From: Rufibacter sediminis
Lineage (GTDB): Bacteria > Bacteroidota > Bacteroidia > Cytophagales > Hymenobacteraceae
DNA: 64,000 nucleotides
Assembly: GCF_014269285.1 (NCBI RefSeq)
Contig: NZ_JACOAF010000058.1
Location: 218,154-282,153 of the forward strand
Direction of reading: 5' to 3'
Part shown: positions 35,935 through 43,809 of the stretch, in pieces
Layout: every line of letters starts with the position of its first letter
Position numbering within the stretch: the first letter of the stretch is position 1
Made by a program: the position numbers and the translations under genes
Notes under the pieces: model-generated
Database searches by the model: none
What the model was told of the DNA's origin: nothing
Seen by the model: the letters and a program-made list of their open reading frames with translations, nothing else

Positions 35935-36047
35935 GGTCGTGTTGGTGTCGTGGTGTCTATATGACAGCTAAAGGCTTCAAAACCCCTATGCCACGTTTAT
36001 ATTTTACTTGGTTAAGGCAATAGTTTGGTTTACTATGCCAGAGTATT

Positions 36048-36617
36048 TTAGAAACAAGAAGTTATGAAAAGGAGTAGCAGGTGCTCCCGTAAGATGCGGA
36101 GCGCTTTTCCCATTTGGTTTTCCACCGTTTTGGGGGAAAGCTGCAGGGTTTCGGCTATTTCTTTGTAGGTCAATTCCTCAAAACGACTCATCTCAAAGAT
36201 AAGGCGGCACTGGGGCGGTAACTCGTTTAGAGCCTGCTGGATACGCCCTTCCATCTCGGTTCCTTCCAACAGCTCCATGGTGGTGTTGGCCGAAAGGGTA
36301 GATTCAAACGGAGTAGTGTCTTCTGCGAGCACCAGGCGTTTCTGTTTCTCCAGATAATTTAACGCCTGGTTCGTCACCGATCGGACCAGGTACGCTTTGT
36401 AGGAAGTACTGACCTCCAGTACCTCGCGGTTCTGCCAGATCTTGCAGAAGACTTCTTGCACTAAGTCCTCGGCGGCTTCGGTGTCTTTGGTGAAACGCAC
36501 GGCGGTTCTGCACAGCAGCACGTAGTACTGCTTGAACAGCGTCTCCATGAAGAGCGCTTCGTTGGTTTTAAGCAGAATGTGCAATTCCTGCTCTTGGGTA
36601 AGTAGAGGTGTACCCAT
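36048..36617 (-). CDS. ECF-type RNA polymerase sigma factor (Bacteroidota FecI-like)
   Basis: A 189-residue sigma-70 factor with only regions 2 and 4: region 2 with DLVQEVFCKIWQNRE (about residue 50-65) and region 4 with the helix-turn-helix LTYKEIAETLQLSPKTVENQM near 145-165. It is followed by fecR and a GIN-domain lipoprotein on the same strand, with an STN-type TonB receptor beyond, the standard cell-surface signalling arrangement in Bacteroidota. Target promoters are probably its own operon and the receptor gene (inference). Confidence 0.94.
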   Translation of the reverse strand: MGTPLLTQEQELHILLKTNEALFMETLFKQYYVLLCRTAVRFTKDTEAAEDLVQEVFCKIWQNREVLEVSTSYKAYLVRSVTNQALNYLEKQKRLVLAEDTTPFESTLSANTTMELLEGTEMEGRIQQALNELPPQCRLIFEMSRFEELTYKEIAETLQLSPKTVENQMGKALRILREHLLLLFITSCF

Positions 36618-36711
36618 GATCGTATAATTAAGTGTACTGCAAAGATAAAATAAGCTTCACTTTATCCTATAAAATCGCCCTAAAATCAAAGTCGGTTGCC
36701 GTTAATTTAAG

Positions 36712-36719
36712 TAGTTTTG
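36712..36719 (+). promoter_or_regulatory. possible -7 element of the MFS gene
   Basis: TAGTTTTG is an exact TAnnTTTG match 47 bases before the start codon; no -33 box at the ideal distance. Confidence 0.35.
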
Positions 36720-36766
36720 AGTAACTAGAACTGCAACTTGCCTTTTGTGAAGGCATATCTCCGTGT

Positions 36767-38077
36767 ATGATGCAAACAATTGAAAAGAATGATCCCAAAG
36801 TGCTGAGGGCCTGGTGTTTCTATGACTGGGCCAACTCTGTCTATTCACTGGTGATCACGACCGCTATTTTCCCTATTTATTATGTGGCACTTACAAAAGG
36901 GGACAACGGTGACCTTGTTCAGTTCTTCGGGCTGGAAATATCCGCTTCGGTTTTGTATAGCTACGCCTTGACAGGGGCTTTCCTGACCATCGCCTTTCTG
37001 AGTCCGTTGCTCACCGCCATTGCTGACTACGGCGGAAACAAGAAGAACTTCATGCGCTTTTTCTGCTACATGGGCTCCACGGCCTGCATGGGACTGTTCT
37101 TCTTCACCGAGGAGACCTTTTCCATCTCCATTCTGCTGTTCATGGTGGCGGCCATCGGGTTTAGCGGGAGTATCGTGTTTTACAACTCCTACCTGCCGGA
37201 GATTGCCACCGAGGAGAACTTTGACAAACTGAGTGCCCGCGGTTTCTCATTGGGGTACATCGGCAGTATGATTCTACTCATCCTTTCCCTGGCTCTGGTG
37301 CTTTATCCTGGGGTGCTGGGCATAGAAGACAGCGGCTTGCCCGCCCGCATCTCGTTTCTGATGACCGGTTTGTGGTGGTTTGGCTTTGCCCAATATTCCT
37401 TTGCGTATCTGCCCAATAACACCAGCCCCAAGGAGAAGGAGGGCGGCTACCTGCTGAACGGGTTCAAAGAGCTGGGCCGGGTGGTAGGCATGCTGAAGGG
37501 TTTGCCGCTGCTCAAGCGTTTCCTGCTGGCTTTCTTTTTCTACAACATGGGCGTGCAGACGGTGATGTATGTCGCGTCTCTGTTCGGGTCCAAAGAACTG
37601 AATCTGCCAGATACCGCTTTGATCACGGTGCTGCTGATCATCCAAGCCGTAGCTATTGGCGGCGCTTATTTCTTTGCCTGGCTCTCTGGCCGGATCGGGA
37701 ATACGATGGCCCTGATGTGGGCGGTGCTGGTGTGGGTGGGCATTACCATAGGAGCCTACTTTGTGACGACCGGAAACCAATACTACGCCCTGGCTTTTGT
37801 GGTGGGCGGCGTAATGGGAGGGGTTCAGTCCCTTTCACGGTCCACGTACAGCAAACTGCTCCCCGAGACCACTGATCATGCCTCTTTCTTCAGTTTCTAT
37901 GACATCTGTGACAAAGTGGGCTTGGCCCTGGGCACGCTTTCCTTCGGGATTACGGAGCAGATTTTTGGGTCTATGCGGAACAGCATTCTTACCTTAATGG
38001 TCTTTTTCATCATCGGGTTGGCGCTGCTCTTCAGTATCAGAACCCGTAAGCTGGCACCGGTTCAGCCGACAACGTAG
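36767..38077 (+). CDS. MFS transporter, UMF1/Atg22-like family
   Basis: A 436-residue inner-membrane protein with 12 predicted membrane segments. The N-terminal RAWCFYDWANSVYSLVITTAIFP and the central GGVQSLSRSTYSKLLPE identify the unknown major facilitator 1 (UMF1) group related to yeast vacuolar Atg22, thought to export amino acids. The substrate in bacteria is not established. A second ATG lies at codon 2. The gene is isolated between a sigma-factor operon in the other direction and a strong terminator. Confidence 0.87.
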   Translation: MMQTIEKNDPKVLRAWCFYDWANSVYSLVITTAIFPIYYVALTKGDNGDLVQFFGLEISASVLYSYALTGAFLTIAFLSPLLTAIADYGGNKKNFMRFFCYMGSTACMGLFFFTEETFSISILLFMVAAIGFSGSIVFYNSYLPEIATEENFDKLSARGFSLGYIGSMILLILSLALVLYPGVLGIEDSGLPARISFLMTGLWWFGFAQYSFAYLPNNTSPKEKEGGYLLNGFKELGRVVGMLKGLPLLKRFLLAFFFYNMGVQTVMYVASLFGSKELNLPDTALITVLLIIQAVAIGGAYFFAWLSGRIGNTMALMWAVLVWVGITIGAYFVTTGNQYYALAFVVGGVMGGVQSLSRSTYSKLLPETTDHASFFSFYDICDKVGLALGTLSFGITEQIFGSMRNSILTLMVFFIIGLALLFSIRTRKLAPVQPTT

Positions 38078-38088
38078 CTTAAGCTTGG

Positions 38089-38132
38089 GCAAAAAGAAAG
38101 GGCATCTGTCACCAGATGCCCTTTCTTTTTGC
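38089..38132. terminator. bidirectional terminator
   Basis: Perfect 20-bp arms (GCAAAAAGAAAGGGCATCTG and complement) around TCAC lie 11 bases after the MFS stop, facing the end of the amidohydrolase gene. Confidence 0.85.
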
Positions 38133-38133
38133 G

Positions 38134-38162
38134 GGTGTTTTCAGAAAAACAGGCGTAAAACG
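38134..38162. repeat. dispersed palindrome, partial copy
   Basis: GGTGTTTTCAGAAAAACAGG followed by CGTAAAACG retains the right half of the family plus a shortened left half. It abuts the terminator at 38089. Confidence 0.5.
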
Positions 38163-39815
38163 CTATTTCTGCCCGTACACCTTTTCTCCGTTCAGATAAG
38201 TGCTGATCACTTTCACCTCCCGGATGGCTTCTGGCTTGATGGTCATGATGTCCTGATCCAGAATAACGAAATCGGCTACTTTGCCGGGCTCCAGACTTCC
38301 TTTCTGCTTTTCCTCGAAGTTGGCGTACGCGGCCCAGATGGTGGTGCCACGCAGCGCTTGCTCCCGTGTCAAAGCATTTTCGCGCTGAAATCCGGCGGCG
38401 GGGTAATTCTTGGCATCCTGCCGCGCCACGGCCGAATGAAAACCGAACAACGGGTTGATGTGCTCCACCGGGAAATCGGACCCCAACGGAATCATGTTGT
38501 TTTGCTCTAAAAGGGCTTTAAACGCATAGGCGTGCTTTACCCGATCCAGGCCCAGGCGCTCTCCGGCCCAGTACATGTCTGAGGTGGCGTGCGTGGGCTG
38601 CACCGATGGTAATATGCTGTACTTGCCAAACAACGGCACATCAGCGGGGTTGACGACCTGCGCGTGTTCAATGCGCCACCGGCGGTCATTCTTGCCTTTC
38701 AGCACATTACCGTAAGTCTGCAGAATCAAACGGTTAGCCGAGTCACCGATGGCGTGGGTGTTCATCTGGAAGTTGTGCTGGTACAGCTCGGCCGCCAGGT
38801 CTTTGTACTCCTGAACTGTTTCCAGCAGGAAGCCCGTTTCGTTGGGTCTATCAGCGTAGGGGTGCAGCAGGCAGGCCCCTCTGGAACCCAGGGCACCGTC
38901 CCCGTAGACTTTGAAGGAACGTACCGTCAGCCTATCCGTCGTATAGGGGCCGTTTTTGTAAAAGTGGGCCTTATTCTCCGGGGTTGGGCTCAGCATGGCG
39001 TAGATCCTGAGTTTCAGGTCTCCCTTTTTCTGCAGGGAATCAAACAGGTCCACAGCCGATTTGGGCAAACCCGCATCTACCACGGTGGTAAGCCCCACCG
39101 CAAAGATGTTTTGTTCCGCCTCTTTCAAAGACTGGCTGATTTCCTCTACTGACGGAGTCGGGATCTTGGAATAAACCAAATCAGAGGCTCTGTCTACCAG
39201 TAAGCCGGTTAATTTGTTGTTTTTCGCCTCAATCATGCCGCCCTGAACGGGCCGGGCAGAGGTGATTCCCGCCAGATCCAGCGCCTTTTGGTTCGCCAAT
39301 GAGGCGTGACCGTCTACCCGCTCAATGATCACGGGCACATCCGGAAACAACTGATCCAGCGTGTCTTTGGTAGGGAACTGCTTTACGGCCCAATCGTTCT
39401 GGTCCCAGCCCCGGCCCGAAAGCCAGGCTGCCTCCGGGTGCTTCCGGCGATGTTCCTGAAGCCGCTGCACGACTTCGGCAAACGAAGTGGTGCCCACCAG
39501 GTCTGCTTCGCGCTGGTTCATGGCGTACCCGTAAAAGTGGGCGTGCGCATCAATCAACCCCGGATAGAGCGGTTTGCCCTGGGCGTCTACCTCCTGAGCG
39601 GCCTCGTATTTCTGGCGCAGCGCCTCCGAGGTGCCTACCTCCAGAATCTTGCCGTCTTTGACAGCAATCGCCTGGGCTTTGTCAAAGGCCTGATTGACCG
39701 TGTAGACATTGGCGTTGTAGACCAGCAGATCGGCCTGGTTTTTTTGGCTGCAGGAGGAGAGCAGGGACAAGCCCACCAAAGCGGCTACTCCCAGGTAATT
39801 CTGTTTCTTAATCAT
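38163..39815 (-). CDS. YtcJ-like amidohydrolase lipoprotein
   Basis: A 550-residue metal-dependent amidohydrolase (amidohydrolase_3 type). The N-terminus MIKKQNYLGVAALVGLSLLSSC is a lipoprotein signal, so the enzyme is periplasmic or outer-membrane anchored. The metal motif LIDAHAHFYGY (about residue 84-94), GRGWDQNDW, GDGALGSRGACLL, the MNTHAIGDSANR histidine block, RIEHAQVV and GSDFPVEHINPLFG follow in family order. The substrate is unknown. Its start overlaps the end of the AMP nucleosidase gene by 8 bases, so both are on one transcript. Confidence 0.9.
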   Translation of the reverse strand: MIKKQNYLGVAALVGLSLLSSCSQKNQADLLVYNANVYTVNQAFDKAQAIAVKDGKILEVGTSEALRQKYEAAQEVDAQGKPLYPGLIDAHAHFYGYAMNQREADLVGTTSFAEVVQRLQEHRRKHPEAAWLSGRGWDQNDWAVKQFPTKDTLDQLFPDVPVIIERVDGHASLANQKALDLAGITSARPVQGGMIEAKNNKLTGLLVDRASDLVYSKIPTPSVEEISQSLKEAEQNIFAVGLTTVVDAGLPKSAVDLFDSLQKKGDLKLRIYAMLSPTPENKAHFYKNGPYTTDRLTVRSFKVYGDGALGSRGACLLHPYADRPNETGFLLETVQEYKDLAAELYQHNFQMNTHAIGDSANRLILQTYGNVLKGKNDRRWRIEHAQVVNPADVPLFGKYSILPSVQPTHATSDMYWAGERLGLDRVKHAYAFKALLEQNNMIPLGSDFPVEHINPLFGFHSAVARQDAKNYPAAGFQRENALTREQALRGTTIWAAYANFEEKQKGSLEPGKVADFVILDQDIMTIKPEAIREVKVISTYLNGEKVYGQK

Positions 39816-40578
39816 AACGTAAGTGTTTCACAGATTCTCCGGAGTCACGCAACTCCAGCAAGGCATCAATCCCGATTTGCAGGTGTTTGGTTACGAAATC
39901 GGCGGTGATGCGCAGGTCGCTCTCGGCGGTTTTCACCCCGTCGGGTGTCATCGGGTTGTCAGAGACCAGCAGCAAAGCCCCGTGCGGGATGTCGTTCATG
40001 AAACCCACCACGAAGATGGTGGCGGTTTCCATGTCCACGCCCAGGGCCCGGATGGAGCGCAGGTAGTCTTTGAACTCCTCGTCATGCTCCCACACCCGGC
40101 GGTTGGTGGTGTACACGGTGCCGGTCCAGTAGTCCATTTCGTGCTTCTTGATCATGGACGATACCGCGCGCTGCAGACGGAACGAGGGGAGGGCCGGAAT
40201 CTCCGGTGGAAGGTAATCATCCGAAGTTCCTTCTCCGCGGATGGCGGCAATCGGCAGGATCAGGTCGCCCAACCGTGATTTTTTCAGGCCGCCGCATTTG
40301 CCCAGAAACAACGCGGCTTTGGGTTTCACCGCCGACAGCAAGTCCATGACGGTGGCCGCCATGGCGCTCCCCATCCCGAAGTTGATGATGGTGATGTTCT
40401 GGGCCGTGGCGGTCTGCATGGGTTTATCAGAGCCTTTGATCTCCACGCCGAACTGGTCAGCGAACATGACCACGTAATTGAGGAAGTTAGTCAAAAGGAT
40501 GTATTCCCCGAATTCATTCAACGGCCTTCCCGTATAGCGGGGAAGCCAGTTCTCAACGATCTCCTGTTTCGTCTTCAT
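39808..40578 (-). CDS. amn: AMP nucleosidase
   Basis: Hydrolyses AMP to adenine and ribose 5-phosphate; belongs to the nucleoside phosphorylase fold. The 256 residues include NITIINFGMGSAMAATVMDLL, LFLGKCGGLKKSRLGDLILPIAAIRGEGTS, GVDMETATIF and LVSDNPMTPDGVKT, which match the short Bacteroidota AMP nucleosidase lacking the long N-terminal regulatory domain of the E. coli enzyme. It is first in a two-gene unit with the amidohydrolase; a functional link is not obvious. Confidence 0.88.
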   Translation of the reverse strand: MKTKQEIVENWLPRYTGRPLNEFGEYILLTNFLNYVVMFADQFGVEIKGSDKPMQTATAQNITIINFGMGSAMAATVMDLLSAVKPKAALFLGKCGGLKKSRLGDLILPIAAIRGEGTSDDYLPPEIPALPSFRLQRAVSSMIKKHEMDYWTGTVYTTNRRVWEHDEEFKDYLRSIRALGVDMETATIFVVGFMNDIPHGALLLVSDNPMTPDGVKTAESDLRITADFVTKHLQIGIDALLELRDSGESVKHLRYD

Positions 40579-40584
40579 AGTTTA

Positions 40585-40620
40585 TTTTGGTTCTATTTTG
40601 AGAAAAACGGCCTTAAAACG
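40585..40620. repeat. dispersed palindrome copy, imperfect
   Basis: TTTTGGTTCTATTTT and AAAACGGCCTTAAAACG arms in the divergent gap upstream of amn. Confidence 0.55.
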
Positions 40621-40652
40621 CCTGCTCTGCTTCTTAGTGACTACTTTTGAGC

Positions 40653-41120
40653 ATGGAACAGCTTTCTTTACCTGCCTTTTCCTACAAACTTAAGGATTCT
40701 GGGGGGAAAACATTTATCCTGGATCAGGTACGCCGCAAATATGTGCTCTTAACCCCAGAAGAGTGGGTACGGCAGCACATCGTCTATTTGTTGCACGCGC
40801 ATCTGCACTACCCGCTGGCTTTGATGAGCGTGGAGCGCGGCACCACCTACAACACCCTGCAAAAGCGCACCGATCTGCGAATCTACTCCACCGAGGGAAC
40901 TCCGCTGCTTCTGGTGGAATGCAAGGCCGCCCACGTCCCCATCACCGAAGCAACCGTTCGGCAGGTAGCTGTGTACAACCAAACCATCGCCGCTCCCTAC
41001 CTCATGGTCAGCAACGGACGCGAGCACTATTGCTGGCACGTCCACCCTGTGTCAAAGCAGATTACGCCCATTCCCGTTTTGCCCTCGTTTCAGGAAATCA
41101 GCCTTAAAAAGGAATTATAA
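40653..41120 (+). CDS. stand-alone type I restriction HsdR N-terminal-like nuclease domain protein
   Basis: A 155-residue protein consisting only of a PD-(D/E)xK-type domain as in the N-terminus of HsdR: IVYLLHAHLHYPLALMSVER, then TDLRIYS (Asp) and LLLVECKAA (E-x-K), then ATVRQVAVYNQTIAAPYLMVSNG. No helicase or methylase genes are adjacent. Such orphan domains are widespread in Bacteroidota with unknown role; the active-site residues look intact. I start at the ATG at 40653 and not the TTG two codons earlier. An exact TAnnTTTG (TACTTTTG) overlaps the start region. Confidence 0.84.
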   Translation: MEQLSLPAFSYKLKDSGGKTFILDQVRRKYVLLTPEEWVRQHIVYLLHAHLHYPLALMSVERGTTYNTLQKRTDLRIYSTEGTPLLLVECKAAHVPITEATVRQVAVYNQTIAAPYLMVSNGREHYCWHVHPVSKQITPIPVLPSFQEISLKKEL

Positions 41121-41210
41121 CTGAGAGCACGTTAGGGTTGTGGGGGAGAATACCTTAACTGTTTTATTTACAGATAGATAAGCATTTTGTCTTTACAAGT
41201 TACTCTCAAC

Positions 41211-41245
41211 GTGTTTTGAGCTTGTTTTCAGGAAAAGGCACAAAA
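41211..41245. repeat. dispersed palindrome copy, decayed
   Basis: GTGTTTTGAGCTTGTTTT and GGAAAAGGCACAAAA arms, fused to the ald terminator. Confidence 0.5.
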
Positions 41246-41281
41246 AAAGGCCTCTCTTCTATAAAGAAAGAGAGGCCTTTT
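41242..41281. terminator. terminator between convergent genes
   Basis: Arms AAAAGGCCTCTCTT and complement around 9 bases with A/T runs on both sides, 17 bases from the ald stop. Confidence 0.8.
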
Positions 41282-41297
41282 GTATGAGAAGGAAAGA

Positions 41298-42413
41298 CTA
41301 CGCGAGTACTTCCGCTACATTGGTTAAAGGCAAGTTGAAGGCTTGGGCAACACCCGGGTACACCACTTTGCCGTCTACCACGTTCAAGCCCAGTCTCAGC
41401 TCTTCGCGCTCCTGGCAGGCTTGTTTCCAGCCTTTGTTGGCCAGTAACAAAGCATAAGGAAGGGTGGCGTTGGTCAACGCAAGGGTAGAGGTGTAAGGCA
41501 CCGCACCTGGCATGTTGGCTACGCAGTAATGCACCACGTCGTCAATGATGAAAGTTGGGTTCTCGTGGGTAGTAGGCTTGCAGGTCTCAATGCAACCTCC
41601 CTGGTCAACGGCCACGTCTACCAACACCGTACCCGGACGCATGTCTTTCAACATGTCACGGGTGATCAGGTGAGGCGCTTTCGCGCCCGGGATTAATACC
41701 GCCCCGATGATCAAATCCGCGTCTTTGATGGCTTCTTTGATGTTGTAGTGGTTTGACATCACCGTGGTCACGTTGGCTGGCATGATGTCATCCAGTTCAC
41801 GCAGACGCTTCAGGCTGATGTCCATGATGGTCACGTTCGCCCCGAAACCGGCGGAGATCTTAGCCGCTTGGGTTCCCACGATACCACCACCTAATACCAG
41901 TACATTGGCTGGCTTCACGCCGGGTACGCCACCTAATAAAATGCCACGGCCTTTCAATGGTTTCTCCAGGTATTTGGCTCCTTCCTGTGGTGCCATGCGG
42001 CCCGCTACTTCACTCATTGGAATAAGCAAAGGCAACGAACGGTCTTTCAGTTCTACGGTCTCATACGCCAGACAGGTAGCTTTACGCTCAATCATGGCAT
42101 GGGTGAGGGGCTCGTAGGAAGCGAAGTGGAAATAGGTGAACAACAACTGGCCTTCTTTGATCAGGGCATATTCCTGCTCAATGGGCTCTTTTACTTTAAC
42201 AATCATCTCGGCGATGCCGTACACTTCCTCAATGGTAGGGAGGATAGTGGCGCCAGCGCTGGTATATTCCTCATCTGAGAAACCGCTGCCCAGACCGGCT
42301 GTCGCCTGAACGTAAACGGTATGGCCGTTCTTAATAAATTCCGCCACGCCACCGGGGGTGAGGGCCACGCGGTTTTCGTTGTTTTTTATCTCCTTCGGAA
42401 GACCAATTATCAT
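41298..42413 (-). CDS. ald: alanine dehydrogenase
   Basis: NAD-dependent interconversion of L-alanine with pyruvate and ammonia. The 371-residue protein begins [20 protein letters not shown], has the catalytic lysine region IVKVKEP and histidine region [10 protein letters not shown], the nucleotide-binding [15 protein letters not shown] and [10 protein letters not shown]. Length is typical for Ald. The frame is open 15 codons upstream, but the ATG at 42413 gives the canonical start and sits about 25 bases after the predicted transcription start. Confidence 0.95.
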   Translation of the reverse strand: MIIGLPKEIKNNENRVALTPGGVAEFIKNGHTVYVQATAGLGSGFSDEEYTSAGATILPTIEEVYGIAEMIVKVKEPIEQEYALIKEGQLLFTYFHFASYEPLTHAMIERKATCLAYETVELKDRSLPLLIPMSEVAGRMAPQEGAKYLEKPLKGRGILLGGVPGVKPANVLVLGGGIVGTQAAKISAGFGANVTIMDISLKRLRELDDIMPANVTTVMSNHYNIKEAIKDADLIIGAVLIPGAKAPHLITRDMLKDMRPGTVLVDVAVDQGGCIETCKPTTHENPTFIIDDVVHYCVANMPGAVPYTSTLALTNATLPYALLLANKGWKQACQEREELRLGLNVVDGKVVYPGVAQAFNLPLTNVAEVLA

Positions 42414-42447
42414 GGTATGATTTTTTAAAAGGTGGTGAAAAAGTGCA

Positions 42448-42480
42448 CAAATATACACGAACCTCCTATCAGATTTGCAA
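42448..42480 (-). promoter_or_regulatory. ald promoter
   Basis: On the minus strand TTG (42480-42478), a 22-base gap, then TATATTTG (42455-42448), an exact -7 match. The gap is slightly longer than usual. Confidence 0.5.
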
Positions 42481-42521
42481 CTCCCGCCAGTTTTAAATTA
42501 ACGTTTGTTTGGCGATCCTCG

Positions 42522-42559
42522 CGTTTTTCTAGGCTTTTCATAAAAATAGACCTAAAACG
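42522..42559. repeat. dispersed palindrome copy, imperfect
   Basis: CGTTTTTCTAGGCTTTT and ATAGACCTAAAACG arms. Confidence 0.6.
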
Positions 42560-42768
42560 AGATTGCTGGGGCCATCTTCAATACCCACAATTTCCTTACA
42601 TCCGTTCTCCGCCTAGCATTAATTCAACTATAGAATATGTGGTTGAAACCAGGTGCACAGTCGAATAAACGTTTAGATGGGCGGTTTGCCTCCTTCCAAT
42701 GTTTTACCAATGTTTACCTGAAAGCAGAGTTAGTGTTTGGAAATAGTTGATTATCAACTAAAAGGCAT

Positions 42769-42796
42769 AAAAAAAGGCAGTAACTTCGTTACTGCC
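42769..42796 (-). terminator. terminator of the DUF1573 gene
   Basis: Arms GGCAGTAAC and GTTACTGCC around three bases, followed on the minus strand by T7, 28 bases after the stop codon. Confidence 0.85.
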
Positions 42797-42824
42797 ATTA
42801 GTACAAAATAAAACTATGAAAAAA

Positions 42825-43622
42825 CTATTTAAAAGGCACTGACGCCTTGTTAACCTTAACGGAGCTTTGTTTGGCTAAGCTTTCTACCACTTTGGCTTTA
42901 AGAGTAAGCGTGGGAGCTGAACCAGTAATGTCATTAGAAAGGAGGGTTACTGCCTCTATTCTGTCCTGTAACACCTGAGGGCTATAGGTAAGTTCCAATT
43001 TTGCAGATTGTCCTGCTTTCACTACCGAAGGGCTCATCTTGAACGCCACACAGTTGCAAGCGGTCTGTAAACCAGTAACGTTCAAATCAGATTTGCCAGT
43101 ATTCTTAAGGGTGAATTTAGCGGTGGATTTCTGGCCTTTCTCTAATTTCCCGAAGTCATACGTGGTGCTGCTTACTTCAATTTTCGGAGACTTGGCTTTT
43201 TCCTCAGCGGAGGCTACGGAAGAAGACGACTCCTTTGCCGCATCTTTCGGTACCACGGTGCCTTTGATGAACAAAGACTTAGTATCGGTGGTGCTGTTGG
43301 AGGTTACCGTCAGGGTTTTGTTGAAAGCGCCCGGCCGACCAGCACTGTTGTAACCGGCTTTCACTACACCTGTTTTGCCGGGCAGAATTGCCTCTTTTGG
43401 CCACTCGGGTGTGGTACATCCGCAGGAAGCCTGCACGTGGGAGATAATAACCGGTTGGTTACCGGTATTCTTGAATTTAAACTCGTAAACGGCTTGTACC
43501 CCTTCGGTTACATTACCGAAGTCATGCAGGTCTTTTTCGAAGGTCAGCACGCCTTGGGCGGAGACCATCCCTTGGGTAAGTACAACCAAGGCTAATGTCA
43601 GGAAAAGATAGATTTTTTTCAT
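42825..43622 (-). CDS. DUF1573 exported protein, two domains
   Basis: A 265-residue secreted protein: signal peptide to about VSAQG (residue 23), then two immunoglobulin-like DUF1573 domains. The first (about 28-125) has DFGNVTEG, FKFKNTGNQPVIISHVQASCGCTTP; the second (about 148-245) has DFGKLEKGQ, FTLKNTGKSDLNVTGLQTACNCV. The CGC or CNC motif after the strand is the family mark. Role unknown, probably periplasmic or cell-surface. A single-domain relative lies at 60202. No operon partner. Confidence 0.88.
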   Translation of the reverse strand: MKKIYLFLTLALVVLTQGMVSAQGVLTFEKDLHDFGNVTEGVQAVYEFKFKNTGNQPVIISHVQASCGCTTPEWPKEAILPGKTGVVKAGYNSAGRPGAFNKTLTVTSNSTTDTKSLFIKGTVVPKDAAKESSSSVASAEEKAKSPKIEVSSTTYDFGKLEKGQKSTAKFTLKNTGKSDLNVTGLQTACNCVAFKMSPSVVKAGQSAKLELTYSPQVLQDRIEAVTLLSNDITGSAPTLTLKAKVVESLAKQSSVKVNKASVPFK

Positions 43623-43670
43623 AATTTTTTAACGATTTGCTTCAGTTTCATGACCCGGTTAGGAATCAAA

Positions 43671-43678
43671 CAAAAATA
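43671..43678 (-). promoter_or_regulatory. possible -7 element of the DUF1573 gene
   Basis: TATTTTTG on the minus strand, an exact -7 match 48 bases before the start codon; no -33 box is clear. Confidence 0.35.
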
Positions 43679-43740
43679 ATAAAATTTAGTTCGTATCGCT
43701 AGAAAAAAACACTTATAAGAACGGCACCCGGGGAGAGCCA

Positions 43741-43772
43741 TTTGAAATTGGGGTAAAACTTATGTAGTTTTG
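43741..43772 (+). promoter_or_regulatory. E1 gene promoter
   Basis: TTTG (43741-43744), 20 bases, then TAGTTTTG (43765-43772): both boxes match the Bacteroidota consensus exactly. The transcript would start about 30 bases before the ATG. Confidence 0.75.
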
Positions 43773-43809
43773 ACTTTAAAAATCCTTATCGGACCTTATA
43801 AGATAACGC

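Larger units (their letters stand above)
42414..42824. other. intergenic interval upstream of ald
   Basis: No gene is seen in these 411 bases. They hold the ald promoter, one dispersed palindrome (42522-42559) and the terminator of the DUF1573 gene. Confidence 0.5.

Noticed and set aside
40642..40649. TACTTTTG as promoter of the HsdR-like gene
   Set aside because: It is an exact -7 match but lies only 3 bases before the ATG and has no -33 box; probably chance unless the message is leaderless with a later start.
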